Source of the DNA: Phoronis australis
Lineage: Eukaryota; Phoronida; Phoronidae
Direction of reading: 5' to 3'
Assembly: GCA_002633005.1 (NCBI GenBank)
Contig: NMRA01000228.1
Coordinates: 431,290 to 495,289, forward strand
DNA: 64,000 nucleotides
Made by a program: the position numbers and the translations under genes. The notes beneath the pieces are model-generated. The model saw only the letters and a list, made by a program, of their open reading frames with translations, was not told the DNA's origin and searched no databases. Shown here one piece after another: positions 35,701 through 48,095 of this stretch; within the stretch, counting starts at the first letter, position 1, and the number at the start of each line of letters is the position of its first letter.

Positions 35701-38700
35701 TCCAATTTTGTTGACATAATGAAAAACTATTAGGTAAAAATGTTGATTGCAAGAGTATTTGATTTCATGGAAGGATTTAGACTCCAACTTCCTCCAAAGG
35801 TGTCCATCTGCACTTGAAATGTTCATATAGTAACATGACTTTGACAGTTATGTCAGGGTTAAGCGTAATTTGTAGAAAATATTCTGTCATACAGGATGTG
35901 TCACTTCCTACTCAATGTTAGTGTCCTATCTGCATCTGTAGCTCCTTAACCCCTTGCAGGATCTTCATGAAATTTGACAGGTGTGTTCTTATAAAACTAA
36001 TGACAGATGGCCACAGCTCTCAGATGGATCCCAGGATAAGACTATTGCTGGGTCCCCTAATCGAAATTTTAGCCTTCAACAAGGGGAAAATTCTCAAGCT
36101 GTCAGTTTGGACCTCGAAAAAATTCCAGGTTGAAACCAGGGAATCAAGATTGAAAATCGTTACTGTTTTTATGCGCCCACATATTTATATGTGGGTGTAT
36201 ATTGCCATCATCTCTGTCTGGGCATCCGTGCGTCCGACGTCCGCTGCTGTATCTCCTAAACCCCTTGCAGGATCTTATTAAAATTTGGCAGGGCTGTGTG
36301 TTCCTATGGGGTTCACGACAAAGGGCGAACAGTTTCGGACGGACCCGAATAACTCTGTGTCCCCTAGTGGCAATTTTAGTTTTTTATGAGTCCGTTTTTT
36401 GGTGTCTGGCCCTCTGTCAACCAAACTACACTAAGAACGATTGCCGAAATTGGCATGTATGTTCTTACTATGAAGAGGACGGTTGATGATGATTTTCCGA
36501 CGACTTTTGACTACTGTTGTGCTTACTAGTGGCAGTATGTCGTAAACGCTCTCCAGGATCTTTATTAAATGTAGCAAATGTGTTTATATGAAGTTAACAA
36601 CAGAAGACGATGATTTTCAGACAGGTTCGACTAACACTGCCCCTAGTGGCAATTTCATTTTTTTCTGTTTTCCTGTTTCTCTGAAGTTCCTCAACAAATT
36701 TTCATGAAATTTGTTAAATAGTTTTCTTTTAATCAAAGAAACGGTGATATTTTCCGGTTTTCAGATGGATTTGACATATTTTGTGCCATCTAGTGGCCAT
36801 TTTTACTGTTTTCTAGTTTGTTTTTGCTGTCTGCCCTTTGTGAACCAAACCACTCTTAGGATGATTGTGAAAATTGGCTTATATATTGTTAGTGTGAAGA
36901 CGACGTTATGATTTTCCAGCTTCAATTACTGTGACGCCTCCTAGTGGCAGTTTTTTGTGCCCTTAGCTGTATCTCCTAACCCTTCTGCAGAATGTTTATT
37001 AAATTTAGCAAGTGTATTTACATGATGTTGACAACGGAAGACGGCAACTTTCAGACAGATCTGATGAACCTTTGTCCCCCTGGTGGCAATTTCATTTTTT
37101 CCCTTTTGCTAATGGTTCTTGACAGATTTTCATGAAGTGTGGTAAATAGCTTTCTGGTGACATTTTCCAGTTTTTTGATGGATTCGAAATATTTTGCACT
37201 GGTGGCCATTTTTATGACAAAAATAAACACCCTATAAGCACACCATTTGCAGTGCATTCGTAGGTGCATTTCAAAGCTCCTCTGTTGCTCTTGTTCAATA
37301 TCATTGGAGTCTGGGTTGATATTTATGTCTATTTCCTTGGTTTGCCTTGAAAAGCAAACTTTGAAGTTGTGATAAAACTTTCTTTATCAATGTTCTTTTC
37401 CATTTAAATGGGATACTTGATAAGTTGAGTCTTTTAATTTTGAGAAGGGCTTGACGTTTGGCGTAACATCAACTCGCCAAATGTAACCTGGAAAATTCCT
37501 GGGCCAAACGGGAAATGAGGTTGTCAAAACGAGGAAACCACGTATGGGGGAGGGCTGTGAAAGTCCTGGAATTGAAGAACCTGAGAGCTTATCAAATGTG
37601 TGTCCTGGTGGCTTTGTTTAGTGAAGTTGGGAGGAGTGTCGCATGTTCATTAACGACCAATTTTCAACCTAGGGGTGAGAGGTGGGGGTGGGCAAACAAC
37701 ATCCCTCGCAGGGTTTTCTCCTAAGGCAAAACCAGACGATTGCCACACATTACTTCAGGGATATACCTAGGTTTCCAAACCCGCTCGCCAGCAGGGCAAG
37801 TGAGCCAGAAAATGTACTCGCCCAGCCCTAAGTTCAGTCACCCGGCTGTTTGTGTCACTTGCTGCCAATGTCAATAAAAATCAGTGTTTCATGCGTTCAT
37901 GTCACCATCTATTAGGACTAATATCGTTTTTAGAAAATGAATTCCTACCAAGAAACTTCTGACGTTAATGAATTCCCAGCAACGCAAGACGTTGCCTTGC
38001 CGCAAAGCTACATGCAGTGTAGTAATATAGGCTACATGTACATCGCCGATGTGGGTAAAAAACTGACCAGATAAAATTTGACACAAAAATAAGTTTTATT
38101 TAAAACTGCATTCTTCCTCAATCCTGACACCAAAATGGAAGCGCCTAACCAAAAGCAACAACGCAAGAAATAAACTTGTCATTAAGCGCAAGTCAAACAT
38201 TCTGTCCACATCCATGTGGTCAAAAACTTATTCTTTAAACTTTTGATTTGCCTGGTGACTTTTTACGTGATGTGTGTTTGCTTCATTATTTTAGCAGCAA
38301 CCAGCACCCCTATGCTAATATCATGGAATTATTGACCACATGCCTTGAACAAGTTTGGTGTTGACTTTGAACTAAAAAGGAAAAAGAAATATACTAATGT
38401 ATTTAAAATGTTATATTGTTCAAACTAAGTTCAAAGTATTCACTTAGAAGACCTGTCAATCATTAGCAGTGTTTGGTTGCTTAACTATAAGTTCAAAGTA
38501 TTCAGTAAGAAGACCTGTCAATCGTAAGCAGTGTTTGGTTGCCTAAGTGCCCAGGGGGAAGCAAATCTTTACAAAATCAAGCGCTTCTCTTAGAAATACA
38601 CTGCGAACTAGCTGAATCTTGCTTGATCTGTCTTTTCTCTCAAGAAACTTGTCCTACCCGAACGCATGCCTACCTGTAGAAATACCTTAGTTCTAAGAAA

Positions 38701-41700
38701 TGACAAACAGCCACTGAGATATGTAAAAACCCAATCACGCTCGGGATGACGACGCAACTGTACCGTGCACTACAGGCCGTTGGAAGTCCGTTACTTCAAT
38801 CCCCCAACCTATCTTTTAACTGATATGCTTGAAGTCCGACGTCAGTGTAGCTCCGTGAGGGTAAAATCGTTCCTCCGTGCAGTAAGCAACAACTCAAGAT
38901 TTCAAATATTTCTATTTTAACCGCCCATACTCGGCTTACCGCCCAGCCCCTGTTTTTTAGATTCCCAATTTGATCGCCCTGGGCGGTATCACTCACTGAG
39001 AAACGCTGTGCTGTATTGCTCAATCATATGGCTGGAACAAAATACGGAAAAAAAAACTTTGCATCGGGAAATCGTATGGCCGCACCAAATAGACTATGCA
39101 AGTATGATCAATCTGTTTAAAATTGCGATACTTTATTTTGCTAATAATGATAACTCGGAAAACCATTTTAATGTATATTATGTGTTTTCAATGTTATTAT
39201 TTTTAAAATAAATTTGGCTAAAATGACATTGTTCATTATAATAAGAAATCAGATCCAAGAAATATGGTATTTCACTTGCTGTCGTCCCCCTTTACCCCCT
39301 TTTTCTTCATTTCGGACTAGTCCACAAATTCCTTTGTGCACGACCATCAACTGTGATCTCTTGTCTAGACGAATCGCGTAAGGGGTGACATCTACAGAAT
39401 CGGTAGGAGCGCGCAGCGCTGATGTTTTTTACAGCCGGAGCATCGACACGCTAACCAAGCTGAACCTTTGTTTTCATTATAAAAACAGCAGAAGGAGGAG
39501 AAAATTTATTCATGTTCATCTGGGAAATGATAGGATAGAGTGCTTTTGCACTCTGAAAATTTGCTCGCCACCTGGGCAACCGGAAAGACAATTTCTACTC
39601 GCCCAACACCATTTTTACTCGCATCGGTGACTGGGCGAGTGGCTATAAGTATATCCCTGGTGACTGGGCGAGTGGCTAAGTACTATATCCTTGGTGACTG
39701 GGCGAGTGGCTAAGTACTATATCCCTGGTGACTGGGCGAGTGGCTAAGTACTATATCCCTGGTGACTGGGTGAGTGGCTAAGTATATCCCTGTAGTTGTG
39801 TGTGACTAATGGATGAGCCCTCCTGTTTTTGCTGTTCAGAATGATTCTGACTCCTATCTGTGTACTTCCAGTAGTATTTTGAGGAGGTGGTGCTCTGATG
39901 CCTGTGTGGCGATTTTCAGAATTTTTTCCAGGTCACAGGTCATCAAACAAAGTCTGAGGTCTTCAGATCCAGTCTTGCTGAATCTAGAGAAATGGCCTTG
40001 TTTAACACAAAATGCATAAAATTCAAGCAAATATACAAGAGGGCAAAGGCCCTGAAAGAATTATTAGGCCTAATTATTGATTCTGTCTGCAGCAACTTGG
40101 CAAGAATACAGATTGGTGTCTGTCGGGTCTACGTACTCTACAGCATTCATGTTTTGATTTTTCATCCAAAATTACATTTCCCTCCAAACTGATAAGCCTG
40201 CCTTGTCATTTGTAATTTTGTATTCAAAATAGCTGTCATCAGTTGCAGTGTGCAAACTGCAATGAAGATTTGTTGATCATAAGAGTTGAAGAGAATTTGG
40301 TTGATAATGTAATCCCTGCTCTATAAGAGATTTGTCCTGGCCACAAATGCCCGTTAGGTTTATCTGGATTGCAAGACAAATGATTAAAATAATGTTGTAT
40401 AGTGATTAATGGTACTAAAGTATGTTTCATTCCTCTGTAGTAAAGTGATTATGATATGCTCAGCAAAGGAAATGNTCATCAAACAAAGTCTGAGGTCTTC
40501 AGATCCAGTCTTGCTAAATCTAGAGAAATGGCCTTGTTTAACACAAAATGCATAAAATTCAAGCAAATATACAAGAGGGCAAAGGCCCTGAAAGAATTAC
40601 TAGGCCTAATTATTGATTCTGTCTGCAGCAACTTGGCAAGAATACAGATTGGTGTCTGTCGGGTCTACGTACTCTACAGCATTCATGTTTTGATTTTTCA
40701 TCCAAAATTACATTTCCCTCCAAACTGATAAGCCTGCCTTGTCATTTGTAATTTTGTATTCAAAATAGCTGTCATCAGTTGCAGTGTGCAAACTGCAATG
40801 AAGATTTGTTGATCATAAGAGTTGAAGAGAATTTGGTTGATAATGTAATCCCTGCTCTATAAGAGATATGTCCTGGCCACAAATGCCCGTTAGGTTTATC
40901 TGGATTGCAAGACAAATGATTAAAATAATGTTGTATAGTGATTAATGGTACTAAAGTATGTTTCATTCCTCTGTAGTAAAGTGATTATGATATGCTCAGC
41001 AAAGGAAATGTGTGATCTTGTTGTTTCTGTGAAAAGTGAGTAAAATGGACGATTGTGATTAGAAAACATGGTGTACCATCTTTTCTACATTTTGATATTT
41101 GCACTAGGATAACTGTGTATATAGTCTTGATTTGTCGTATACAGCAGGGATTTAAATCATTATATAAGGTTTTGAAATTTTTAATTTCAGGATCTTCTGG
41201 AAAATCATCTCTTACCAAGTGTGTCTGAAGATGAGAAGCAGATACTCAGTAAGGTATTCTATCTGAAAATGAAAGGTGACTACTACCGGTATCTTGCTGA
41301 AGTGGAAAGAAATGCGGAGAAAGAGAAAGGTGGGTAACTTTGTCATATACCAGTAGTAAATTTAGTGTTGAAACCTGCATTATTATTACAATTAGAACTG
41401 TTGCTGTTTTTATGTGCCGTCCTACATTGTCTGGGTGCATACTGCTGTTATCTCTTTCTGGTTTCCGTCTTGCATTAGCCATCTCTGTTGTATCTGCTAA
41501 ACCACAATGGAAGCTGATAACTCCTTGTCATGTTCACATGGATTCTGTGTACTATGCACTTCTTAGTGACCAGTTTTTATTTACAAATCTGTTCTTGGTG
41601 TCCCACTCCATCTATCATTTGAAACGTTTGAAGTATCTTAGTGAAAATTGGCATTTGTGTTCAGTACGACTCAAGTTGATTTTCAGATGGTCTGACTGCT

Positions 41701-44700
41701 GTGCCTCCCTGTGTGACTGTAATGTTTTTTTACCTGTGCCTCAATATCAGCCAAGTTCCTTGATGGAATATTCAGAAACTATTTCTTGTAAGTATTCCTA
41801 CTGAGGAGAGGACAGGCGATGTTGACTTTTGATATGAGTCAGACCACTGTAGCCCCCCCAAGTGGCATCTTTTAGCATTTGCCCCATTATCTACCAAGTT
41901 ACTTGATGGATATTCATGAAATTTGGCCAATAATTTTCTAGCAAGGAGATGCCAGCATCTGTCCTTTTTCAAATAGATTTGACCTATGCTGCGCCCCTTA
42001 GTGGCCATTTTAGTATTTTGTGTCTTTGTCCACCATACAGTTAGAAAAATCTTTAAAAGTGACAGATGTGTGAGAGTATGCAAGGCTGTCTCAATTGTTA
42101 CCAAGTTCTTTGATTTACTTTGAATTTAACATTTGTGGTTAACATTGGTTTTTTAAATCTCCCAAATTCTCTTTTGGATCTTCCTGAAGTTTGAATTGCT
42201 GGTATTTATATTTGGTTGGATTTGAAAAGTGGTGTCCCCTTGTGGAAATTTAGTTCTTGTCTATCTAGTCCTGTAGTCGTAAAATGTGGCAAATATGTTC
42301 ATATCTACAATTTAGTGGCACTTGCTTAATTTTGGACAGACCTGGTGAATACTGTGCTCTTCTAGCAGTTTAATTGTTGTAACCGTCTCTCTGTGAAACC
42401 TTGTAAGTATTGAAGCTTTGGTCATGTTAGTATTGGAAAAAGACAGCACCTTTCAATGTTTGGACTAATTTGTAGACCGATGTGCCTGTTTGGTGCAGTG
42501 TCATTTTTGGCGTCCAGCTCTCTCTGCCAAACCACTTGAGTGATCTTTATGTCAATGTGGTGGCTTGCACACTCCCAACTCCTTTTGTATACTTCTAAGC
42601 AATAGCTATTATTACTTTTGTTGCAAGGAGTAATTTGAGGCCTATTTTTATTATGGCAAAATTTTGTCTGATTGACATTGGTGTTTTAGATGTAAAAATT
42701 GTGAAAATGAGTGGCTTGTTGTTTTAAGTGATAAAATGGGAAACTATGATGTTCATCCTGGTAAGCAAATTTTTCAGAATCCCTAATAGTCTGTTATGAA
42801 AGATCATTGCTTGTTCTAGTGACTTAATACTACCACACAGTTCTTCTTCTTGTAGTTACAAACCTGTCAGAAAAAGCCTATATGGATGCTGTCGAAGCAG
42901 CGAAAGCAAAGAGCGTGCCCACAACAAATCCCATACGTCTTGGTCTAGCACTTAACTTCTCTGTTTTCTACTTTGAAATAAAAAATGAGCCGGAGGCAGC
43001 TTGCAAGTTGGCCAAACAGGTAATGACAAGACATGTTTCTGAACATGTGGCATACTAGTTGTTACTATACTGAATTAAAGTTGTCCGTTAAGTAATTTTT
43101 TGTTGGTCTGGTCCCATAAGTGCCGGATAATCAGTTTGGTGCCACTCTTTCGCTGTCTAACGCGTCTTTATGCAAGTTCCCATACACAATCAGTGCTAAA
43201 CACTCCAGTCAGAGTTGGGTACTTTGACCTAGTTAAAATCCTAAATTTCATGGATGGTAATCTCAGTTTAACATTATCAGACTGCGGAACAACAGATTTA
43301 CTGAATTAAAACGAAAATTGTTTGTCAATTTCTTTCCCTTTTTTGTTGATCTTTTACCAGTCGAAATGTGATTGATGCAAATGTCCAATGTCGATGTTTA
43401 ATTGACTCTAAATCTAAACTATTCGAGATCCGAGTTTGAAATGTTTTATGTGAGGCAAGGTGCTAACTGGGGCTGCTAGAAGTATGTATTTCAACGGAAA
43501 CTCTAAATTAACCATTAATAAATGTTTTTCACCTGCCGCAACATGTGTTGCTATAATTCCACTCCGGAGCAGTAATTTGACAGTATTCTCAAAGTTTTAA
43601 TTGGCACTGGAAAATCCAGCTCCGAAAATATTGGCAGTGAAAGAGTTATGTAATGGATATCTCTGCTCTATACATAATTGTTACTAGGATACCATGCAGA
43701 AGCAGTTTCCATTTTCCACAAATTGTTCACTGCTAGTCTATGTTTTTGCAATTGTTAGCTGGTATAAAGAAGCAGTTAATCAAGGGCTTGAGCAAGCAAG
43801 TATATGATGATTCTGTGTTTGTTTAATTACAGGCTTATGCCTAGAACCTTTGTGATTTGTGTTTTCAGGCATTTGATGATGCAATTGCTGAACTGGACAC
43901 CCTAAATGAAGAATCCTACAAAGATAGTACACTGATTATGCAGTTATTAAGAGATAACTTAACTGTGAGTATATACTCTTTTGTAGGGATTTGACCAGTG
44001 CAGGTGTACATATCTGGCTGTGTGGGTGCACAGCTTGCACTGTGAATGGTGTCTTTACCTTATTCATTTTTTGCCGATGTACATGCCATTTCCTCCCATT
44101 AAAGTAATGTTTTAGTCCATTTAGAACTCCTCAGCTAATTTCCTATCTGTGTATTATCCCTCTGAGGTGATTCCATATCTGCGAGTGTGAGAACTTCAAT
44201 CATAAGAGCTAAGAGATTTTGTCAATGGACTTTATGATTTCAGCCTACCATGTCTCAAAAAGTTGAATGTGGAGTTAGCATCCTGATGTACTGTTTTACA
44301 AACTTGACCAAGAGTTCAAACTCTAGGCTAACCCTGTTATCACTGGTATCCCAGTGCATTCGACAGCATTCTCTATTTTGAGAATCGCTTTACTTGCTGT
44401 TATGATTGAAGTTTTCACATGTGCTGATATGAAACACCTTCGAGAGAGAGAATTTTAGGCTACGAAAATACCTGAAGATTTATGGATGCTTTTAGTCAGA
44501 AATTTTGAGAAAAGTATTGCCTGGGATGCTTTTTATATGCTCACAAAATTTGTGGTTGCATATATTCTAGGACATCCCTATGTTTGCATGTCCACTAAAT
44601 GTCTTAAGCTGGCAGATGTACATCGGCACCCGTCAGATTTTTGACTGACTAAACTACTGATGACACCCCTTATTGGCCATTGTTGTTGATATCATCCCTG

Positions 44701-47224
44701 CCAAAGACCGAATGCTTTAAAAATGAAAGTTAAAGGGCACACCTCCCTTTCTTCTGAAAACAACTGCAACGTACTCAAGGTACCTAAACTACACGGTTAA
44801 CGGACTGCTAAACACAGTGTCGGACACAAAAACACGACTCGGGTACCTGCAGACACTGTTCAGTGATTCACATATGTGGGTTCGTACTCACACATGATTC
44901 ATTCACCCAAAATACACGGTCACGGACTCGCATTCTCGTAGAAACATGGTACTGGGACCACCAAAGATGGTTTACGGATAAAATGTAGAAATTGGATTGG
45001 GTGTGCTATTCCGTTACATAACTGTCGATGAGGAAAAACTGTTGTCATGTGATTACAAGGTACACGATCAACGGACTCATAAACATGGGTACGGACGCAT
45101 GAACATGACTCATGGACCTGCAAACACCGACCACTGACTCACACAACGGGAACGGAATCACAAAATACGATCCACGCACTCAAATACACGAGACACGGAC
45201 TCGTATTCACGAGGAAACACGGTTAACGGACTGCCAAACACGATTTACGGACAAAATGGAGATGTCAGCTGACTCAGGAAGCCGAGTTTGGCGGACCGTT
45301 AACCGTGTTTCCTCGTGAGTGTGAGTCCGTGTCTCATGTATTTGGGTGCGTGGATTGTGTTTTGTGAGTCTGTTCCGGTGTTTGTGAGTCAGTGGATGAT
45401 GTTTGCAGGTCCGTGAGTCGTGTTCATGCGTCCGTGCGCGTGTTTATGAATCCGTTGACTGTGTAGTTTAGGTACCTTGGATTAGAAAGAGTGAAGTTTT
45501 GTTGGTGGTCTAGTGTTGGTAAGTTTTGGGTTGTTGGTGAGGTCGTGGTTCCTTATGTCACATGCCCTGCTCCAAATGTTTGTTTGACAACCTAATTTGT
45601 GTCAGATACTAGTAAAGAAAGTAATGAAGGCGAATTTAGTTCGACTTGGGCTTGTAACCATGTTGAAAAATATTTGCTTATGGAATTGAAATGATCATAA
45701 AACAATTCGTACTCATTTATCAGTCACTGCAGTGTGCAAATTTTGTTAGGTTAGGCTAGTAAGCTCCTGAGCACACTCGCAAAACACTCTCATGATTTTG
45801 CGAGATCTTTTTGCAAGAATCTTGGATTTACAAAACGCTATCCAGCTGATCATGAGATCCACCACATGCTTTTATATCCTACGAACCGTTTTCGTTGTTT
45901 GTCCTCCGTAAATCATTAATCTTGTCTTTAAGTGTCGCAAAATCGTTATAAATGCCACATTTTCCTTCGATTAGCAATGGTTGTTTGTGGATAATTGTAG
46001 TAATCACATTTTCCGACTCTCTGATTGGTGGGAATTGATACATTGGTTGACATGTCAGAACTATCCATTATAGCACTGAACTACCTAGGGACATTTTCAT
46101 GCGTCCACATATACATATGTAGGTGCATATTGCCCTCATCTCTTCCCGGGCGTCCGGTGTCTGCTGCTGTATCTTCCAAACCCCTGGAAGGATCTTCGTA
46201 AAATTTGGCTGATTTGTTCCTGCAAATATGACGATTGTGGCAATTTCAGTTTTTCTATGAATAACTTCCATCAGGATGGTAAAGTCTGACATGATGAAAT
46301 GCATTTTTCCGTCGAAAGAATAAATAGAAATTTTCAGTATGTTTGACTGCTGATCCCTTCTCAGTTTCTAACAGATTGTACTGCAAGTAGTACACTGTAA
46401 ACCGGGCCAAGTTTGTAAGTGCCCTCATCACAATTATTAGGAAACCTTCTTAGCATGCTCTTCTTTTGAAGTCATTACATTCTTGATCCGCCATCAAAGT
46501 CTCCTGGGATGTGTGATCAGAGCGCTTACTGTGGCATGTGTGTCTTTTTATTTAAGTCCTTAAAAATCTCCGTGAAAATAAATTAAGGTTTATTGGATGA
46601 AGAAACTAATAGATGACCTAATGTTCCAGTGTTTATCCTAGTACCACCTCTATATTCCCTACATAATTAGGCAGACATGTTCCAGTACATGGATAGACAT
46701 CACCTTCCATTTGTCAAACGTTTCTGTTTACTGCAATTTTAAGTTTTTGACTTCAGTTTCTTGAAATGTTTCTCACTAACTGCATTACCATTTGATGAAG
46801 TGTTCTGGAGGTGTTTGAAATAATGATTACCTGTTGTGTCTTTGCTGTTTGCGATGTTCCCTGTGGCTGCATATCAACACTCTACAATGCTCTTGACAAG
46901 GTATTACTTGGTCAGTTATTTTCAACAAGTTTTCCTTTGTGCACAGTACTCAAAACACTAGAAACTTATTTAGTGTACACAAGTACAAGCACATTCTCAA
47001 TGCTTTGCTTGGGTTTTAAATTCTCCTAATTTGTTTAGTAAGCCTAGTGTATTATTAGATTGATGTGGGTCTTCCCATCTTGGTCAACATATTGAGGAGT
47101 TGTTAGCTTGAAATTGACATGTGGTGTTTTAAAATGAAGTATATGTTACATAGTGTTGTATGTTGTTGCATTCTGTTTGCAGCTGTGGACTTCAGAAGAT
47201 GCTGATGATGATGCTGGAAATTAG
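32776..47224 (+). CDS. 14-3-3zeta: 14-3-3 protein (zeta/beta type), five coding exons, complete
   Basis: Phosphoserine/threonine-binding cytosolic adaptor that acts as a dimer. Coding exons are 32776-33105, 41191-41329, 42856-43019, 43869-43964 and 47183-47224 (TAG). All have GT-AG junctions and join in frame to 256 residues. Family hallmarks are [20 protein letters not shown] (about 50-69), [18 protein letters not shown] (130-147), [15 protein letters not shown] (184-198) and [18 protein letters not shown] ending exon 4, then LWTS. The phosphopeptide-groove residues equivalent to zeta K49, R56, R127, Y128 and N173 are K58, R65, R143, Y144 and N190. The residue equivalent to R55 is Lys. The N terminus is about 9 residues longer than vertebrate zeta. 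The acidic C-terminal tail is short (EDADDDAGN). It lacks epsilon-type sequence. Introns 1-4 are rich in transposon copies. A second 14-3-3 gene faces it downstream. Confidence 0.95.
35930..36130 (-). repeat. degenerate CCACTAG-family subunit
   Basis: Contains CTCCTTAACCCCTTGCAGG, ATCTTCATGAAATTTGACAG and TGGGTCCCCTAATCGAAATTTT. These correspond in reverse to subunits of the higher-order repeat that follows at 36171. Confidence 0.55.
36171..37292 (-). mobile_element. CCACTAG higher-order repeat element, reversed, nearly complete
   Basis: Read in reverse it runs from AACAAGAGCAACAGAGGAGC (37292 end) to GGGCGCATAAAAA (36171 end), the same termini as the 56163 copy. Reverse-strand core motifs of the type CCCCTAGTGGCAATTT occur near 36361, 36527, 36643, 36790, 36940, 37077 and 37197, at spacings of about 115-165 bp. 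It lies in intron 1 of the 14-3-3 gene, antisense to it. Confidence 0.7.
38427..38550. repeat. 62-bp tandem duplication
   Basis: AAGTTCAAAGTATTCACTTA at 38427 and AAGTTCAAAGTATTCAGTAA at 38489 start two adjacent near-identical units. Both contain AAGACCTGTCAATC and GCAGTGTTTGGTTGC. Confidence 0.85.
39626..39792. repeat. 34-bp minisatellite, about 5 units
   Basis: Unit starting GGTGACTGGGCGAGTGGCTA and ending with a TATATCCCT motif. It is repeated with one or two changes per copy. Each unit contains the transposon's terminal sequence, so the array is an amplified transposon end. Confidence 0.9.
39940..41010. repeat. 535-bp tandem duplication around a single N
   Basis: Copy 1 (39940-40474) and copy 2 (40476-41010) begin TCATCAAACAAAGTCTGAGG and end CAGCAAAGGAAATG, offset by 536 bp. 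I see only about three differences (for example GCTGAATC against GCTAAATC near 39975/40511, and GAGATTTG against GAGATATG near 40327/40863). The join at 40475 is one N. Near-identity plus the N suggests unmerged haplotypes or an overlap not collapsed by the assembler, but a recent real duplication is possible. Confidence 0.9.
41395..42590 (-). mobile_element. old, degenerate CCACTAG-family copy in intron 2
   Basis: Begins TTTTTATGTGCCGTCCTACA, a decayed form of the family's terminal hairpin. Core motifs in reverse follow (CCCCCCAAGTGGCATC near 41855; GCGCCCCTTAGTGGCCATTT near 41993). It is antisense to the 14-3-3 gene. Confidence 0.5.
44776..45479. mobile_element. 704-bp foldback element
   Basis: Perfect 19-bp terminal inverted repeats: CAAGGTACCTAAACTACAC at 44776-44794 and its reverse complement at 45461-45479. 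The inner left arm (45056-45254) matches the reverse complement of 45270-45479 over most of its length. The outer left segment (44776-44990) is a further diverged direct copy of the left arm. The interior is built from ACACGGACTC/ACGGACTC-type words. It sits in intron 4 of the 14-3-3 gene. No coding frame. Confidence 0.75.
46091..46290 (-). mobile_element. truncated CCACTAG-family copy in intron 4
   Basis: Starts with a decayed terminal hairpin (TGCGTCCACATATACATATG), then GGTGCATATTGCCCTCATCT, CTGCTGTATCTTCCAAACCC and GGATCTTCGTAAAATTTGGC. This matches in reverse one subunit of the higher-order repeat. It is antisense to the 14-3-3 gene. Confidence 0.65.
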
Positions 47225-47366
47225 GTCAAAGCTTCAACTATAGGGGTGTTTTTAAAAGCTGTCTTGATTGTATTTTGCGTTGTGTAAAAATGTTGATTCT
47301 ATGAACGAAAACATGATTTGGTTATAACCACTGTAAAACTTGAGGTGCGATTTTCTTGAAGCCCCA

Positions 47367-47453
47367 TGCAGTGCCACCTTTGAAAACCATCGATTTGGTT
47401 CATGTGTGCAGTGCCACCTTTGAAAACCATCGATTTGGTTCATGTGTGCAGTG
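47367..47453 (+). repeat. 40-bp duplication in the 14-3-3 3' UTR
   Basis: Two perfect adjacent 40-bp units beginning TGCAGTGCCACCTTTGAAAA, with a partial third start. Each unit contains AACCATCGATTTGGTT, which can form a short hairpin. It lies 143 bp after the stop codon. Confidence 0.9.
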
Positions 47454-48089
47454 GCGAGTTAGTGGTCCTAATTACACATGATAAAAACCACGGACTGAAT
47501 GAAGTTGGTCTATTATGAACATTCAGCACCTCTAACTTGGGTTTATTTCAGTTTTGAACTAGTGATTTCAGCTTGACCTAATTAGCTCTGCGTGGGTCTT
47601 TAAAAGCTTATCTTTACATAACTTAAACATTGTGTGTTAACTAAAAAGATATATTTCCAGTCAGTTGTGGAGTCCACACTTTCTAAGAAGGTCAGTGTTG
47701 TATTGCGCATTCAGACACGACTTGATCATTGAATTAGAATTATCACCCGTAACTTTAATCATGCTGCCTCTTGACTTATGTCGTCGGTTTGATCGTGAGG
47801 ATTGTCTGGACCGTTTTCCTAAAACGTGCACTTAGATTTTTGCAGTAGTTTAGTGGGACATCGCTAATAAACTCCGACATTTCCATTGTGTGAAAGAGTG
47901 GCCAGAGAAGCTGGCAAATTAGCGATGGGTACTGCTATGAGTAGGTTCTTTGGGTAAGTGTATTGATTTTGGGTTTGATATTGTGATGGAAGTACCACAC
48001 GTGAACGTATTAGTGTCGGTTTAGTATAAATTGTCAGCTTGATATATCTATGTACACTAGAAACTGATCATGTATTTGTATTGAGTACC

Positions 48090-48095
48090 AATAAA
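48090..48095 (+). terminator. candidate polyadenylation signal of the first 14-3-3 gene
   Basis: AATAAA about 870 bp after the stop, followed by TGTCACGTTTTCAGCATTTT. Its position gives a plausible 3' UTR length. No other convincing AATAAA was noted between the stop and this point. Confidence 0.55.

Larger units (their letters stand above)
37756..39792. mobile_element. CAGGGATATAC-terminated non-autonomous transposon
   Basis: Perfect 11-bp terminal inverted repeats: CAGGGATATAC at 37756-37766 and GTATATCCCTG at 39782-39792. Subterminal CTCGCC/GGGCGAG motifs occur at both ends (GCTCGCCAGCAGGGC near 37790; ACTGGGCGAGTGGC near 39630). CAGGG ends are typical of hAT elements. No 8-bp target duplication is visible and no transposase frame is present. 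The element lies in intron 1 of the 14-3-3 gene. Confidence 0.55.
33106..41190 (+). other. intron 1 of the first 14-3-3 gene
   Basis: 8.1-kb intron. It contains a reversed CCACTAG-family copy (36171-37292), the CAGGGATATAC element (37756-39792) with its minisatellite, a 62-bp tandem duplication, and the 535-bp tandem duplication near its 3' end. The 33.1-35.9 kb part holds nothing I recognise. Confidence 0.9.

Noticed and set aside
39640-39792. CRISPR-like regularly spaced repeat
   Set aside because: Units are contiguous tandem copies without unique spacers, and the context is an animal intron.
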